A DNA stretch of 64,000 bases from Flavobacterium hydatis. Its GTDB lineage: Bacteria; Bacteroidota; Bacteroidia; Flavobacteriales; Flavobacteriaceae. The notes below the pieces were generated by a model. That model did not search any database. It saw only the letters and a list, made by a program, of their open reading frames with translations, and was not told the origin of the DNA. Below are positions 1 through 7,593 of the stretch, one piece after another. How positions within the stretch are numbered: the first letter of the stretch is position 1; each line of letters starts with the position of its first letter. The stretch covers positions 16,746-80,745 of the forward strand of contig NZ_JPRM01000035.1 in assembly GCF_000737695.1 (NCBI RefSeq). Reading direction: 5' to 3'. The translations under genes were made by a program, and so were the position numbers.

Positions 1-189
1 ATTATCAGCTCCAATTTTAAAAAAATCATAGCTTTCATTCATCCCGTAATCCCTATCTTCACCTTTATCAAAAACTACTTTTTCAATTTCCCAATACCCA
101 TTTAGTTTAGCAACATCTGCGGGTTCTATTTTTTGTTGACATCCAATAAATAAAAGTGAAACTAAGAGAATCTTAAATACGTTTTTCAT
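1..189 (-). CDS. Lipoprotein, partial (C-terminus off the left edge)
   Basis: The first 63 codons of a minus-strand gene are present; the rest lies left of the window. The start is the ATG at 189. The product opens with a short basic, hydrophobic signal sequence ending in a lipobox (LLFIGC), so Cys16 should be lipidated and the protein anchored in an envelope membrane. The visible mature part contains LNGYWEIEKVVFD, the kind of opening strand found in small lipocalin-like lipoproteins of Flavobacteria; that family call is a guess. It lies downstream of the ftsY transcription unit but is separated from it by a terminator and a repeat element, so it is probably transcribed alone. Confidence 0.75.
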   Translation of the reverse strand, partial: MKNVFKILLVSLLFIGCQQKIEPADVAKLNGYWEIEKVVFDKGEDRDYGMNESYDFFKIGADN

Positions 190-206
190 TATAAATTTTA
201 TTTTTT

Positions 207-290
207 AGGAGCTGTTTCCTGCTATCCGCTATATCTTTTTGTGGAAGAAAAATCCACAAAAAAGGATACCGCTACTATCAGGGCTAAAGC
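207..290. repeat. Interspersed hairpin repeat, copy 1
   Basis: An intergenic element of about 80 bp that recurs at 25907-25987. Shared blocks include GGAGCT.TTTCC, GCTATCC, CTATCTTTT, AAAGGAT.CCG and CTATC.GGGCTA. The centre forms a hairpin (236-245 pairs with 253-262, TTTTTGTGGA with TCCACAAAAA). The second copy has a different but equally self-complementary stem. It lies just upstream of the lipoprotein start, between that gene and the terminator at 413-453, and encodes nothing. Confidence 0.75.
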
Positions 291-412
291 TTCAAGGTAG
301 TATAAATATTTTATTTTTGTGAGTTACAAAGTTAACTTTATATAATTGATAAAGAAGAAAAAATTGCCAAAACCCATTAAACAATTTTATAGATTTTGGT
401 TTACTTCTAAAA

Positions 413-453
413 CAAAAAAACCAATGAATATTTATAATATTCATTGGTTTTTA
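413..453 (-). terminator. Intrinsic terminator after the ftsY unit
   Basis: A perfect 12-bp stem (421-432 with 436-447) and a 3-nt loop, flanked by an A-run on the left and a T-run on the right. On the minus strand the hairpin is followed by a T-rich tract, so it can end transcription from ftsY and the small gene at 532-702. The symmetry means it may work in both directions. Confidence 0.8.
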
Positions 454-531
454 TATATTAAAAAGTCATTATTCTATTTACAAAAGTTTTACATCATAAA
501 ACCTATAATCAAGAATTCTGATTACTTAAAA

Positions 532-702
532 CTATCTTTTTGTTTGAATTCTTCTAAGAAGGCCTAAAAGAAATAAAATAACTCCTACTACTAATAAAAC
601 GTAATATAATGTTATGTTTTGTTCTCTAAAAATATTAGATAAAACAAAAGAAAGAATACTACCAAAATAAAAATAAATCGGCGGAATATTATTAAAACTC
701 AT
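532..702 (-). CDS. Small hydrophobic membrane protein (56 aa)
   Basis: A 56-residue protein beginning MSFNNIPPIYF. Residues 8-20 and about 31-48 (LYYVLLVVGVILFLLGLL) are hydrophobic enough to cross the membrane, and the end is basic (RRIQTKR). The ATG at 702 lies 7 bases after the ftsY stop, so it is probably the last gene of the ftsY unit; the terminator at 413-453 follows. I do not recognise a family. It was found by reading the 560-710 gap after ftsY. The tight spacing, good start and positive-inside end support a real gene, but its function is unknown. Confidence 0.6.
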   Translation of the reverse strand: MSFNNIPPIYFYFGSILSFVLSNIFREQNITLYYVLLVVGVILFLLGLLRRIQTKR

Positions 703-709
703 CTGAAAA

Positions 710-1663
710 CTATTTAAAGAAACTATCTACGAACTCATATTTATTAAAGACCTGCAAGTCTTCAATTCCTTCTCCTACACCAATGTATTTTACAGGAATT
801 TTAAACTGATCAGAAATACCTATTACAACTCCACCTTTGGCAGTTCCGTCTAGTTTAGTTACAGCAAGAGCTGTTACTTCGGTTGCAGCGGTAAACTGTT
901 TTGCTTGCTCAAAAGCATTTTGTCCTGTAGAACCATCTAAAACCAAAAGTACATCGTGTGGCGCATCGGCTACAACTTTTTGCATTACACGCTTTACTTT
1001 TGTCAATTCGTTCATCAAATTAATTTTATTATGCAAACGCCCTGCTGTATCAATAATTACCACATCGGCATTTTGTGCTACTGCAGATTGTAAGGTATCA
1101 AAAGCTACAGATGCTGGATCACTCCCCATATTCTGTCTCACGATTGGTACATCTACTCGATCTGCCCAAATTTGCAATTGATCAATTGCTGCTGCACGAA
1201 AAGTATCTGCTGCCCCTAGAACCACTTTATAACCAGCTTTTTTAAACTGATAAGCTAATTTACCGATTGTAGTAGTCTTACCTACTCCATTTACACCAAC
1301 TACCATTAAAACGTATGGTTTTGTTTGTATCGGAATTACAAATTCAGTTGCTTCGCCTGTATTGGTTTCCGATAATAAACCTGCAATCTCTTCTCGCAAG
1401 ATTTGGTTTAACTCATCGATACCTAAATATTTATCGGCTGCTACGCGTTTTTCTATTCGTGTAATAACTTTTAATGTTGTCTCTACTCCAACATCCGAAG
1501 AAACAAGGATTTCTTCTAAATTATCTAAAACGTCATCATCGACTTTAGATTTTCCGGCTACAGCTTTACTTAATTTAGAAAAGAAACTAGTTTTAGATTT
1601 TTCAAGACCTTTGTCTAATGTCTCTTTTTTATCGGAAGAAAATATTTTTTTAAAAAAACTCAT
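710..1663 (-). CDS. ftsY: Signal recognition particle receptor FtsY
   Basis: An SRP GTPase of 317 aa that docks ribosome-nascent-chain/SRP complexes at the inner membrane for co-translational insertion. The N domain covers about residues 25-100. The G domain shows the P-loop GVNGVGKT (123-130), DTFRAAA, DTAGRL and TKLDGTAKGG. The acidic A domain of E. coli FtsY is missing and only a short basic N-terminus remains, which is normal for Bacteroidota. It follows DUF4295, rpmG and rpmB on the same strand but is separated from them by a terminator at 1931-1961 and about 300 bp, so it probably has its own promoter. The small membrane protein at 532-702 follows it. Confidence 0.97.
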   Translation of the reverse strand: MSFFKKIFSSDKKETLDKGLEKSKTSFFSKLSKAVAGKSKVDDDVLDNLEEILVSSDVGVETTLKVITRIEKRVAADKYLGIDELNQILREEIAGLLSETNTGEATEFVIPIQTKPYVLMVVGVNGVGKTTTIGKLAYQFKKAGYKVVLGAADTFRAAAIDQLQIWADRVDVPIVRQNMGSDPASVAFDTLQSAVAQNADVVIIDTAGRLHNKINLMNELTKVKRVMQKVVADAPHDVLLVLDGSTGQNAFEQAKQFTAATEVTALAVTKLDGTAKGGVVIGISDQFKIPVKYIGVGEGIEDLQVFNKYEFVDSFFK

Positions 1664-1930
1664 TTTATATAGGTTGTTAGTTTTTCGAATTATTTAGATT
1701 TTTCTCACAATCTACAACAATCCTAAAGTTTAAAAAAGACAAATTGTATTTAATTAACCCGATTACTTCACATCATTTCCAATTACATAGGAGTTCAGTG
1801 AACTACGTTTGCAGAAAAATCCTTTCTTGTTCTAGAGTTCAGAACAAAAGATTGCAGCAAAAGCGGGAACTTTGATTAAAAAAGAACTTTTGTTTGGCTT
1901 CTCTAAATTTTGAGACAAATATAAAAAATA
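1664..1930. other. Non-coding spacer upstream of ftsY
   Basis: No convincing reading frame on either strand. There is a short hairpin (1827-1833 with 1841-1847, TTGTTCT/AGAACAA) and the word GAGTTCAG occurs twice (from 1791 and from 1835). The ftsY promoter should be here, but no clear TAnnTTTG element was found on the minus strand. Confidence 0.4.
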
Positions 1931-1961
1931 AAAAAGCTACTTCCGAATGAAAGTAGCTTTT
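1931..1961 (-). terminator. Terminator after rpmB-rpmG-DUF4295
   Basis: The stem AAAAGCTACTT / AAGTAGCTTTT has a 9-nt loop and is followed on the minus strand by a T-rich tract. It lies 20 bases after the DUF4295 stop and closes the ribosomal protein operon before ftsY. Confidence 0.85.
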
Positions 1962-1981
1962 CTATATATTGTAATTGTTAA

Positions 1982-2134
1982 TTATTTCTTTTTCAAGAAA
2001 GTATCAACTTCTTCAGGAGCCATAATAGATTCTACGAATGTATATGCACCAGTTTTAGGAGATTTTACCATTTTGATGGCTTTTGATAATCTCTTAGAAG
2101 ATGTTTGTAACGATGCTACGGTTTTCTTTGCCAT
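1982..2134 (-). CDS. DUF4295 family small protein (50 aa)
   Basis: A 50-aa basic protein beginning MAKKTVASLQTSSKR and ending VDTFLKKK. This matches the DUF4295 family, tiny lysine-rich proteins encoded next to rpmG in Bacteroidota. The start is the ATG at 2134. It is third in the operon rpmB-rpmG-DUF4295, with a strong terminator right after it. Its constant linkage to two ribosomal proteins and its high charge suggest a ribosome-associated protein, but no function is established that I know of. Confidence 0.9.
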   Translation of the reverse strand: MAKKTVASLQTSSKRLSKAIKMVKSPKTGAYTFVESIMAPEEVDTFLKKK

Positions 2135-2206
2135 GATTCAAATGTTATTTGAAGTTTCTATAAAGCTCTAATGGAAAACCATTGAGATTTATAAAATCTC
2201 TAATTA

Positions 2207-2389
2207 TTACTTAATTTCTTTGTGAACAGTTACACGTTTCAAGATTGGATTAAATTTCTTAATCTCTAATCTGTCTGGAGTATTTTTTTTGTTCTTTGTT
2301 GTAATGTATCTTGAAGTTCCTGCTACACCAGAAGTCTTGTGTTCAGTACATTCTAAAATTACTTGGATTCTATTACCTTTCTTTGCCAT
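2207..2389 (-). CDS. rpmG: 50S ribosomal protein L33
   Basis: Sixty residues with the L33 signature: MAKKGNRIQVILECTEHK, then the YITTKNKKNTPDRLEIKKFNP core and a basic end. It is a small large-subunit protein near the tRNA exit site. Only one cysteine (in LECTEHK) remains of the four zinc ligands of the C+ type, so this is the zinc-free form. It is the second gene of the rpmB-rpmG-DUF4295 operon, 27 bases after rpmB. Confidence 0.97.
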   Translation of the reverse strand: MAKKGNRIQVILECTEHKTSGVAGTSRYITTKNKKNTPDRLEIKKFNPILKRVTVHKEIK

Positions 2390-2416
2390 CTTGCTATATA
2401 TTTATTTTGGAAAAGA

Positions 2417-2653
2417 TTATTTGATAAATCCTTCTGACTGCGCTTTTTTCAAAACAGCAGAAATTCCATTTTTATTAATTGTTTTTATCGTAGATGCTGC
2501 TACTCTAAGAGTAATCCATCTATCTTCTTCTGGAAGATAAAAACGCTTTTTAACTAAGTTCACAGAAAATTTTCTCTTAGTTTTGTTCATAGCGTGAGAA
2601 ACGTTATTTCCTACCATCGCTCTTTTACCTGTAAGGTCACAAACTCTTGACAT
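2417..2653 (-). CDS. rpmB: 50S ribosomal protein L28
   Basis: A 78-aa L28 with the typical opening MSRVCDLTGKRAMVGNNVSHA and the KRKFSVNLVKKRFY..EEDRWITLRVA core. It is a structural protein of the large ribosomal subunit. It is first in its operon; a candidate promoter lies at 2690-2720, between it and the end of cinA. Length and sequence are normal for the family. Confidence 0.97.
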   Translation of the reverse strand: MSRVCDLTGKRAMVGNNVSHAMNKTKRKFSVNLVKKRFYLPEEDRWITLRVAASTIKTINKNGISAVLKKAQSEGFIK

Positions 2654-2689
2654 TATACTTATGTTTTATCGTTATTCAAAATCAGGGTG

Positions 2690-2720
2690 CAAAGAAAAGA
2701 AAAATAAACGATTGAAACAA
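2690..2720 (-). promoter_or_regulatory. Candidate promoter of rpmB operon
   Basis: On the minus strand a TTG (2720-2718) is followed after 20 bases by TTTCTTTG (2697-2690), one base from the Bacteroidota -7 consensus TAnnTTTG. The spacing fits the known -33/-7 arrangement and puts the start of transcription about 30 bases before the rpmB ATG. Confidence 0.45.
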
Positions 2721-2724
2721 AAAA

Positions 2725-3978
2725 TTAGTGTACATTTTTTAAAATTTCTTTCTGTAACATTTCTAAACTTTTAATTACAGCCCTATCTATCACTTTTTCA
2801 CGTGGTTGACCAAAGTTAAATTCTTCAACAATTACATCGTTTGGAGTGGCTATTGCAATGAAAACCGTCCCAATTTCTGCATTTGAGTCTCCTTTTGCTG
2901 GTCCAGCGTTCCCAGTTGTCGCAATTGCGTAATCAGTTTTCATTATGCGTTTTACGTTTGAAGCCATCGATGAAGCAACTGCCGCACTTACTACGGAATT
3001 TTCCTCTATTAAATCGGCCGGAACGCCCAAAACAGTAGTCTTTATCTCGGTTGAATAAGGAACTACACTACCTCTAAAATAGCTTGAAGCACCAGAAACC
3101 GCTGACAAAAGTGACGCGATTTTTCCTCCTGTACAACTTTCTGCAGTTGCAATCGTCTTTCCTTTTTTTGTTAGTAATTGTCCTACTACTACTTCTAGAG
3201 TTTCATTATCATCAAAACCTACTATAATATCATGAATGATAGCATCTAGCGATTGCACATTGGCTTCGATAGCCGCTTCTAGCATTTCTTTATCTGTACC
3301 TCGAGCAGAAAGTCGCAAACGCACTCTTCCCGGATTTGGTAAATAAGCTAACTTTATAAAGTCAGGCAAATTATTCTCCCAATCTTCAATACGCTCGGCC
3401 ACTAAACTTTCGCCCTGACCATAAGTAAGTATCGTTTTATGAATAATATAAGGTCGCTCGTATTCTTTTACTACTTTTGGAATTATTACGCTTTCTACCA
3501 AATATTTCATTTCGTAAGGAACTCCCGGAAGCGAGATAAAAACAGTATTTTCTTTCTTCATCCACATTCCTGGCGCTGTTCCCATCTGATTATGAAGCAC
3601 GGTACATTTAGAAGGAACCAATGCCTGATCTTTGTTCATTTGGGTAATCGGTCGCTTATAGAATCCTTCTATTAACTCTGTAACATGCGCCAAAACCTCG
3701 GGATTAACAACTAGTTCATCTTCAAAATAATCGCAAAATGTTTTTTTCGTCACATCGTCTTTTGTAGGCCCTAAACCTCCTGTAACGATTACCAAATCGA
3801 CTTTGTTTTGCAATTGAGAAAACGTACTTAAGATATGTTCTTTATCATCACTTATCGAAATCATTTCATGGATTTCGACTCCGATTTTATCTAGAGATTT
3901 AGCTATAAAACCAGAATTTGTATCTACAATTTGCCCTATTAGGATTTCGTCACCAATTGTAATTATTGTTGCTTTCAT
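2725..3978 (-). CDS. cinA: CinA family nicotinamide-nucleotide amidohydrolase
   Basis: A 417-aa two-domain CinA protein. The N-terminal MoaB/MogA-like (COG1058) domain begins MKATIITIGDEILIGQIVDTN and contains VTGGLGPTKDD. The C-terminal deamidase domain carries TAESCTGGKIASLLS, with the family's catalytic serine, and ends with a TGNAGP block. The family recycles NMN to nicotinic acid mononucleotide in the pyridine nucleotide cycle, sometimes with ADP-ribose pyrophosphatase activity. The frame is open upstream to 4041, but the family start is the ATG at 3978. It is probably transcribed separately from rpmB, which has a candidate promoter of its own. Confidence 0.93.
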   Translation of the reverse strand: MKATIITIGDEILIGQIVDTNSGFIAKSLDKIGVEIHEMISISDDKEHILSTFSQLQNKVDLVIVTGGLGPTKDDVTKKTFCDYFEDELVVNPEVLAHVTELIEGFYKRPITQMNKDQALVPSKCTVLHNQMGTAPGMWMKKENTVFISLPGVPYEMKYLVESVIIPKVVKEYERPYIIHKTILTYGQGESLVAERIEDWENNLPDFIKLAYLPNPGRVRLRLSARGTDKEMLEAAIEANVQSLDAIIHDIIVGFDDNETLEVVVGQLLTKKGKTIATAESCTGGKIASLLSAVSGASSYFRGSVVPYSTEIKTTVLGVPADLIEENSVVSAAVASSMASNVKRIMKTDYAIATTGNAGPAKGDSNAEIGTVFIAIATPNDVIVEEFNFGQPREKVIDRAVIKSLEMLQKEILKNVH

Positions 3979-4141
3979 GTATCTAAAATTCAAATTATTA
4001 CGTAAGTTATTTATCGCAAGGAATTGCGCGGGGAATAGCAATGAAAGTCCTTTTATCGCGAAGAAAACGGAAGAAAGAAATACATAAATTCACTTGTTTT
4101 ATAATTATGTTACAAAGCGAATTGTATCTGGAGAAGATTAC

Positions 4142-4163
4142 CCAACCTGAATTTTCAGGTTGG
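4142..4163 (-). other. Hairpin without a T-run after the Hpt gene
   Basis: A perfect 10-bp stem (CCAACCTGAA / TTCAGGTTGG) with a 2-nt loop, 15 bases after the Hpt gene stop. No T-tract follows on the minus strand, so it may be a weak terminator or an mRNA 3'-end stabiliser. Confidence 0.5.
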
Positions 4164-4177
4164 CAATCTATGAAGTT

Positions 4178-4522
4178 TTACAAATCAAAGTCTTTCTTAA
4201 TTTCTTTGATTGCCTCTTTTACTTGATTTTTTATACTTTTAAAAGTTTCTTCTATGGCTTTCTTTTTACCCTCTGCCTTTGTCCAGGCTTCGACTTGAAG
4301 AATTTCCTCAAAAGCAACATTAAGCCCTAACAAATCAAGCGTAGGCTTTATTTTGTGTGCATACGCATACGCATGTTTATGGTCTTTCTTTTTTATCCCT
4401 TCTTTTATTTGTTTTAAATCCTCAGGAACTTCGGTTACAAACAAATTAAGAATTTCATTTACAAATTCTGGATCGTTATCTGAAAGTGCGTACACTTTTG
4501 AAAGGTTATATTTTAAAGCCAT
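4178..4522 (-). CDS. Hpt (histidine phosphotransfer) domain protein
   Basis: A single-domain Hpt protein of 114 aa. The motif HAYAYAHKIKPTLDLLG places the phospho-accepting histidine at about residue 56 in a helical bundle, as in two-component phosphorelays. It would shuttle phosphate between a hybrid kinase and a response regulator, neither of which is nearby. Its start codon overlaps the stop of the FAH gene by one base (TAATG), so the two are translationally coupled even though their functions look unrelated. The lysine-rich tail is usual for free-standing Hpt proteins. Confidence 0.85.
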   Translation of the reverse strand: MALKYNLSKVYALSDNDPEFVNEILNLFVTEVPEDLKQIKEGIKKKDHKHAYAYAHKIKPTLDLLGLNVAFEEILQVEAWTKAEGKKKAIEETFKSIKNQVKEAIKEIKKDFDL

Positions 4523-5133
4523 TATTTTACTTGTATTCTGAATAATTTTTTTCCTTCTAAAAACCCTTCTAAAACATCGTCTGGCTTTACAGCTGCAACT
4601 CCTGCTGGAGTTCCTGTAAAAATAATATCTCCAATTTTTAGCGTGAAGTATTGAGAAACATATGAAATAAGTTCATCAATTTTCCACAACATCATACTGG
4701 AATTTCCTTTTTGAACTGTCTTAGAATTATTTGTTAACTCAAATGTAATATTTTCCAACGAACTAAATTGTGTCTTAGGCAAAAAATCACCTATTACTGC
4801 CGAACCATCAAAAGCTTTTGCTTTTTCCCAAGGCAATCCTTTTTGTTTTAACTTTTCTTGTAAATCTCTCGCTGTAAAGTCAATACCCACACTTATCTGG
4901 TCGTAATATTTGTGCGCAAACTTTGGCTCTATATATTTTCCGACCTTATTAATTTTAACAATAAGCTCAATTTCGTGATGAATATCTTCAGAAAATTCGG
5001 GGATTACAAACGGATGTTGCTTTAATAAAACTGCCGAATCGGGTTTCATAAATACAACTGGCTCTGTTGGGCGTTCGTTTTGTAACTCTTCGATATGATT
5101 GGTATAATTTCTACCGATACAAATGATCTTCAT
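4522..5133 (-). CDS. Fumarylacetoacetate hydrolase (FAH) family protein
   Basis: A 203-aa FAH-fold enzyme like the short acylpyruvase/oxaloacetate tautomerase group (YcgM, FAHD1). Visible features are GRNYTNHIEEL at the N-terminus, the metal-binding acidic pair in HHEIELIV, the later VGIDFTARDLQ with its aspartate, KAFDGSAVIG, and the C-terminal FTGTPAGVAAVKPDD. The family cleaves C-C bonds in, or tautomerises, acylpyruvates and oxaloacetate using Mg2+ in the cytoplasm. The exact substrate cannot be read from sequence. It is the first of a two-gene unit with the Hpt protein. Confidence 0.88.
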   Translation of the reverse strand: MKIICIGRNYTNHIEELQNERPTEPVVFMKPDSAVLLKQHPFVIPEFSEDIHHEIELIVKINKVGKYIEPKFAHKYYDQISVGIDFTARDLQEKLKQKGLPWEKAKAFDGSAVIGDFLPKTQFSSLENITFELTNNSKTVQKGNSSMMLWKIDELISYVSQYFTLKIGDIIFTGTPAGVAAVKPDDVLEGFLEGKKLFRIQVK

Positions 5134-5230
5134 TATTTCTAGTTTTCAGTCTCAGTTTTCAGTCACAGTCTTTTATAAACACAAAATCAGTCCCAGTATA
5201 AAACCGAAGACTGACACTGTGACCAAAAAC

Positions 5231-6001
5231 TTATTTAGTATTTAATTTTCTTAATTTAATCGCCGTTAATACTTTTTTAGTATATAAAGGAAAATCAGCA
5301 TTTTGTATCCAGCTAAAATATCCTGGCTCAGTTTCCAGAACCTTCTCTACTTTCGCTCCTTTATGTTTTCCGAAAGTAAAAATTTCTTCGTCATCTTTAT
5401 CAAAAGCGATCATTCCTGCAAAATCGGCTATTTTTTTTCTGGTTGTAAATTCAGATAACGCTTTCATATCATTTTCCAATTCTGGGTAACGATCTAATTG
5501 TGCTTTAAGAATTTCGTATGTCGCCATTGTATCTGCTTCGGCTGAGTGTGCGTTTTCGAGGCTTTTTCCACAATAAAATTTCAAAGCTGCACTTAATGTT
5601 CTTTCTTCCATTTTATGAAAAATAGTCTGCACATCGACTGAGCATTTATTTTTCATATCAAAATCAACTCCTGCACGAAGCAATTCTTCTGCCAACAACG
5701 GAATATCAAAACGATCAGAGTTAAATCCTGCCAAATCGCTATCTTTTATCATATTGTAAACCTGCGGTGCTAAAACTGCAAATGTAGGCTCATTTGCTAC
5801 TTTTTCATCAGTAATACCATGAACAGCTGTAGTTTGTGGAGGAATTGGAATCGTAGGATTCACCAACCAAGTTTTACTTTCTTTATTTCCGTTTGGAAAA
5901 ACTTTAAATATTGAAATTTCTACTATTCGATCTTTTCCGATGTCTATTCCGGTAGTTTCTAGATCGAAAAAGCAAATTGGTTTGTTAAGTTTCAGTTCCA
6001 T
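5231..6001 (-). CDS. DnaQ-like 3'-5' exonuclease (DEDDh)
   Basis: A 256-aa protein. Residues 1 to about 175 form an RNase T/DnaQ exonuclease: Exo I FFDLETTGI (D13, E15), Exo II with FNSDRFDIPLL, and Exo III HSAEADTMATYEI with the DEDDh histidine. The C-terminal part (FTFGKHKGAKVEKV..EPGYFSWI) is the small domain that often follows this exonuclease in Bacteroidota. It is commonly annotated as the Pol III epsilon subunit, but a free-standing proofreading or repair nuclease is equally possible. No other replication gene is nearby. Confidence 0.88.
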   Translation of the reverse strand: MELKLNKPICFFDLETTGIDIGKDRIVEISIFKVFPNGNKESKTWLVNPTIPIPPQTTAVHGITDEKVANEPTFAVLAPQVYNMIKDSDLAGFNSDRFDIPLLAEELLRAGVDFDMKNKCSVDVQTIFHKMEERTLSAALKFYCGKSLENAHSAEADTMATYEILKAQLDRYPELENDMKALSEFTTRKKIADFAGMIAFDKDDEEIFTFGKHKGAKVEKVLETEPGYFSWIQNADFPLYTKKVLTAIKLRKLNTK

Positions 6002-6103
6002 TTTTTAATTTTATAAGTTTACAAATATAATTTTTAAACACGAATTTCACCTGTTTTTTTCAGAAAGTTGCCGATTACTACCTGTAATGCAATAATGATG
6101 TAA

Positions 6104-6142
6104 AAAGAAAACCCTTTCAACATTTAAAACGTTAAAAGGGTT
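6104..6142 (-). terminator. Terminator of the E2 acyltransferase gene
   Basis: AACCCTTT (6110-6117) pairs with AAAGGGTT (6135-6142) across a 17-nt loop that can itself partly fold. On the minus strand it is followed by TTCTTTTT. It lies about 25 bases after the stop of the E2 gene. Confidence 0.75.
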
Positions 6143-6166
6143 AATTATTTATAAGACGGGATTTTT

Positions 6167-7510
6167 CTAGAAATCTCTATCTATATCAAAAGCTTCTAAA
6201 TACTCAGCAACTCTTTTTACAAAACTTCCTCCTAATGCTCCATCTACAACACGGTGGTCATAACTGTGTGAAAGGAACATTTTTTGGCGGATTCCGATAA
6301 AATCTCCTTCTGGAGTTTCGATAACTGCTGGTACTTTACGAATTGCTCCAAGAGCTAAAATCCCTACTTGTGGCTGGTTGATAATTGGCGTTCCAAAAAC
6401 ACTTCCAAAAGTTCCTACATTCGTTACTGTATAAGTTCCGCCTTGTGTATCATCTGGTTTTAGTTTTCCTGCTTTTGCACGATTACCTAAATCGTTTACC
6501 GCTTTTGCCATTCCGACAAGGTTCAACTGGTCTGCGTTTTTAATTACCGGAACAATTAAATTTCCGTTTGGCAAGGCAGCAGCCATTCCTAAATTTATAT
6601 TTTTCTTTTTGATGATATAATCACCATCAACTGAGATATTCATTCCTGGGAAGTCTTTTAATGCTTTTGCAACAGCTTCCATCATAATTGGTGTAAAAGT
6701 TAATTTCTCTCCTTCTCTTTTCTCGAAAGCTGTTTTAACTTTTTCTCTCCATTTTACAATATTGGTTACATCTACCTCAATAAATGACTGTACGTGTGCA
6801 GATGTTTGAACTGAAGCTACCATGTATCCAGAAATAAGCTTACGCATTCTGTCCATTTCTATGATTTCGTCACCTCCATTTACAGAAACCGGTGCTGCTT
6901 TTGAAACTACTGGTTCTGGTACTTTAACTGGTACTGGTACAGCAACCGCAACTTTTACTTCAACTTTTGGAGTTTCTACCTTCGGAGCTTCTACTTTGTT
7001 TGTTCTACTAACAACATAAGCCAATATATCTTCTTTGGTTACTCGACCATCTTTTCCTGAACCATTTATACTTTCTAACTCTGCAATAGAAACATTTTCT
7101 TCTTTAGCAATGTTTTTTACTAATGGAGAAAAGAATTTATCTGAAGCTGAATAATCTGCAGGAGCGGCAAATGTTTCTTTAGCTGCTTCGATTGTTTTTT
7201 CGATAGCCGCAGCTTCTACAGGAACAACTACCTCTTCCGTTACTTTATCAACTAAAAATGACGAACCTTCTTCTGTTTCAATAATGGCAATAGTTTGCCC
7301 TACTTGTACCAAATCGTCTTGGCCAAACAATTGCTCAATCAAAATTCCCGAAACCTCACTTGGCACTTCGCTATCGACTTTATCTGTAGCGATTTCCAGT
7401 ACTGCTTCATCCATTTCAATTTTGTCTCCAACTTGTTTCAACCAGTTTGTGATTGTTGCTTCAGCGACACTTTCTCCCATTTTAGGAAGTTTTAATTCAA
7501 ATCTTGCCAT
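6167..7510 (-). CDS. 2-oxo acid dehydrogenase E2 (dihydrolipoyl acyltransferase)
   Basis: A 447-aa E2 core subunit. It has an N-terminal lipoyl domain (residues 1 to about 78, lipoylated lysine K44 in ATDKVDSEVP), a Pro/Val/Lys-rich linker, a peripheral subunit-binding domain (about 125-165, FFSPLVKNIAKEE...GRVTKEDILAYV), a second flexible linker, and the catalytic domain ending SYDHRVVDG with the active-site His at about 419 and Asp at about 423. It transfers acyl groups from E1 to CoA in a multi-enzyme complex. The single lipoyl domain suits a branched-chain oxo acid or general Bacteroidota E2, but E1 and E3 are not adjacent, so the substrate is not assigned. It stands alone with its own terminator. 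Confidence 0.92.
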   Translation of the reverse strand: MARFELKLPKMGESVAEATITNWLKQVGDKIEMDEAVLEIATDKVDSEVPSEVSGILIEQLFGQDDLVQVGQTIAIIETEEGSSFLVDKVTEEVVVPVEAAAIEKTIEAAKETFAAPADYSASDKFFSPLVKNIAKEENVSIAELESINGSGKDGRVTKEDILAYVVSRTNKVEAPKVETPKVEVKVAVAVPVPVKVPEPVVSKAAPVSVNGGDEIIEMDRMRKLISGYMVASVQTSAHVQSFIEVDVTNIVKWREKVKTAFEKREGEKLTFTPIMMEAVAKALKDFPGMNISVDGDYIIKKKNINLGMAAALPNGNLIVPVIKNADQLNLVGMAKAVNDLGNRAKAGKLKPDDTQGGTYTVTNVGTFGSVFGTPIINQPQVGILALGAIRKVPAVIETPEGDFIGIRQKMFLSHSYDHRVVDGALGGSFVKRVAEYLEAFDIDRDF

Positions 7511-7593
7511 ATTGTTAACCTAAAAGGTGATTTTGATTTTCAGATTGCGAAATTACTGAAATTTTTAAATATAAATTACATTAAATATAATTT

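Noticed and set aside
346..567. A 73-codon plus-strand open frame
   Set aside because: It starts at a non-ATG codon, contains the terminator hairpin at 413-453, and overlaps the better-supported small gene on the other strand.
5146..5222. Imperfect inverted wording (TTTTCAGTCACAGTC ... GACTGACACTGTGACC) between the FAH and exonuclease genes
   Set aside because: It could be a repeat or a weak hairpin, but pairing is imperfect and no second copy or T-run supports a specific call.
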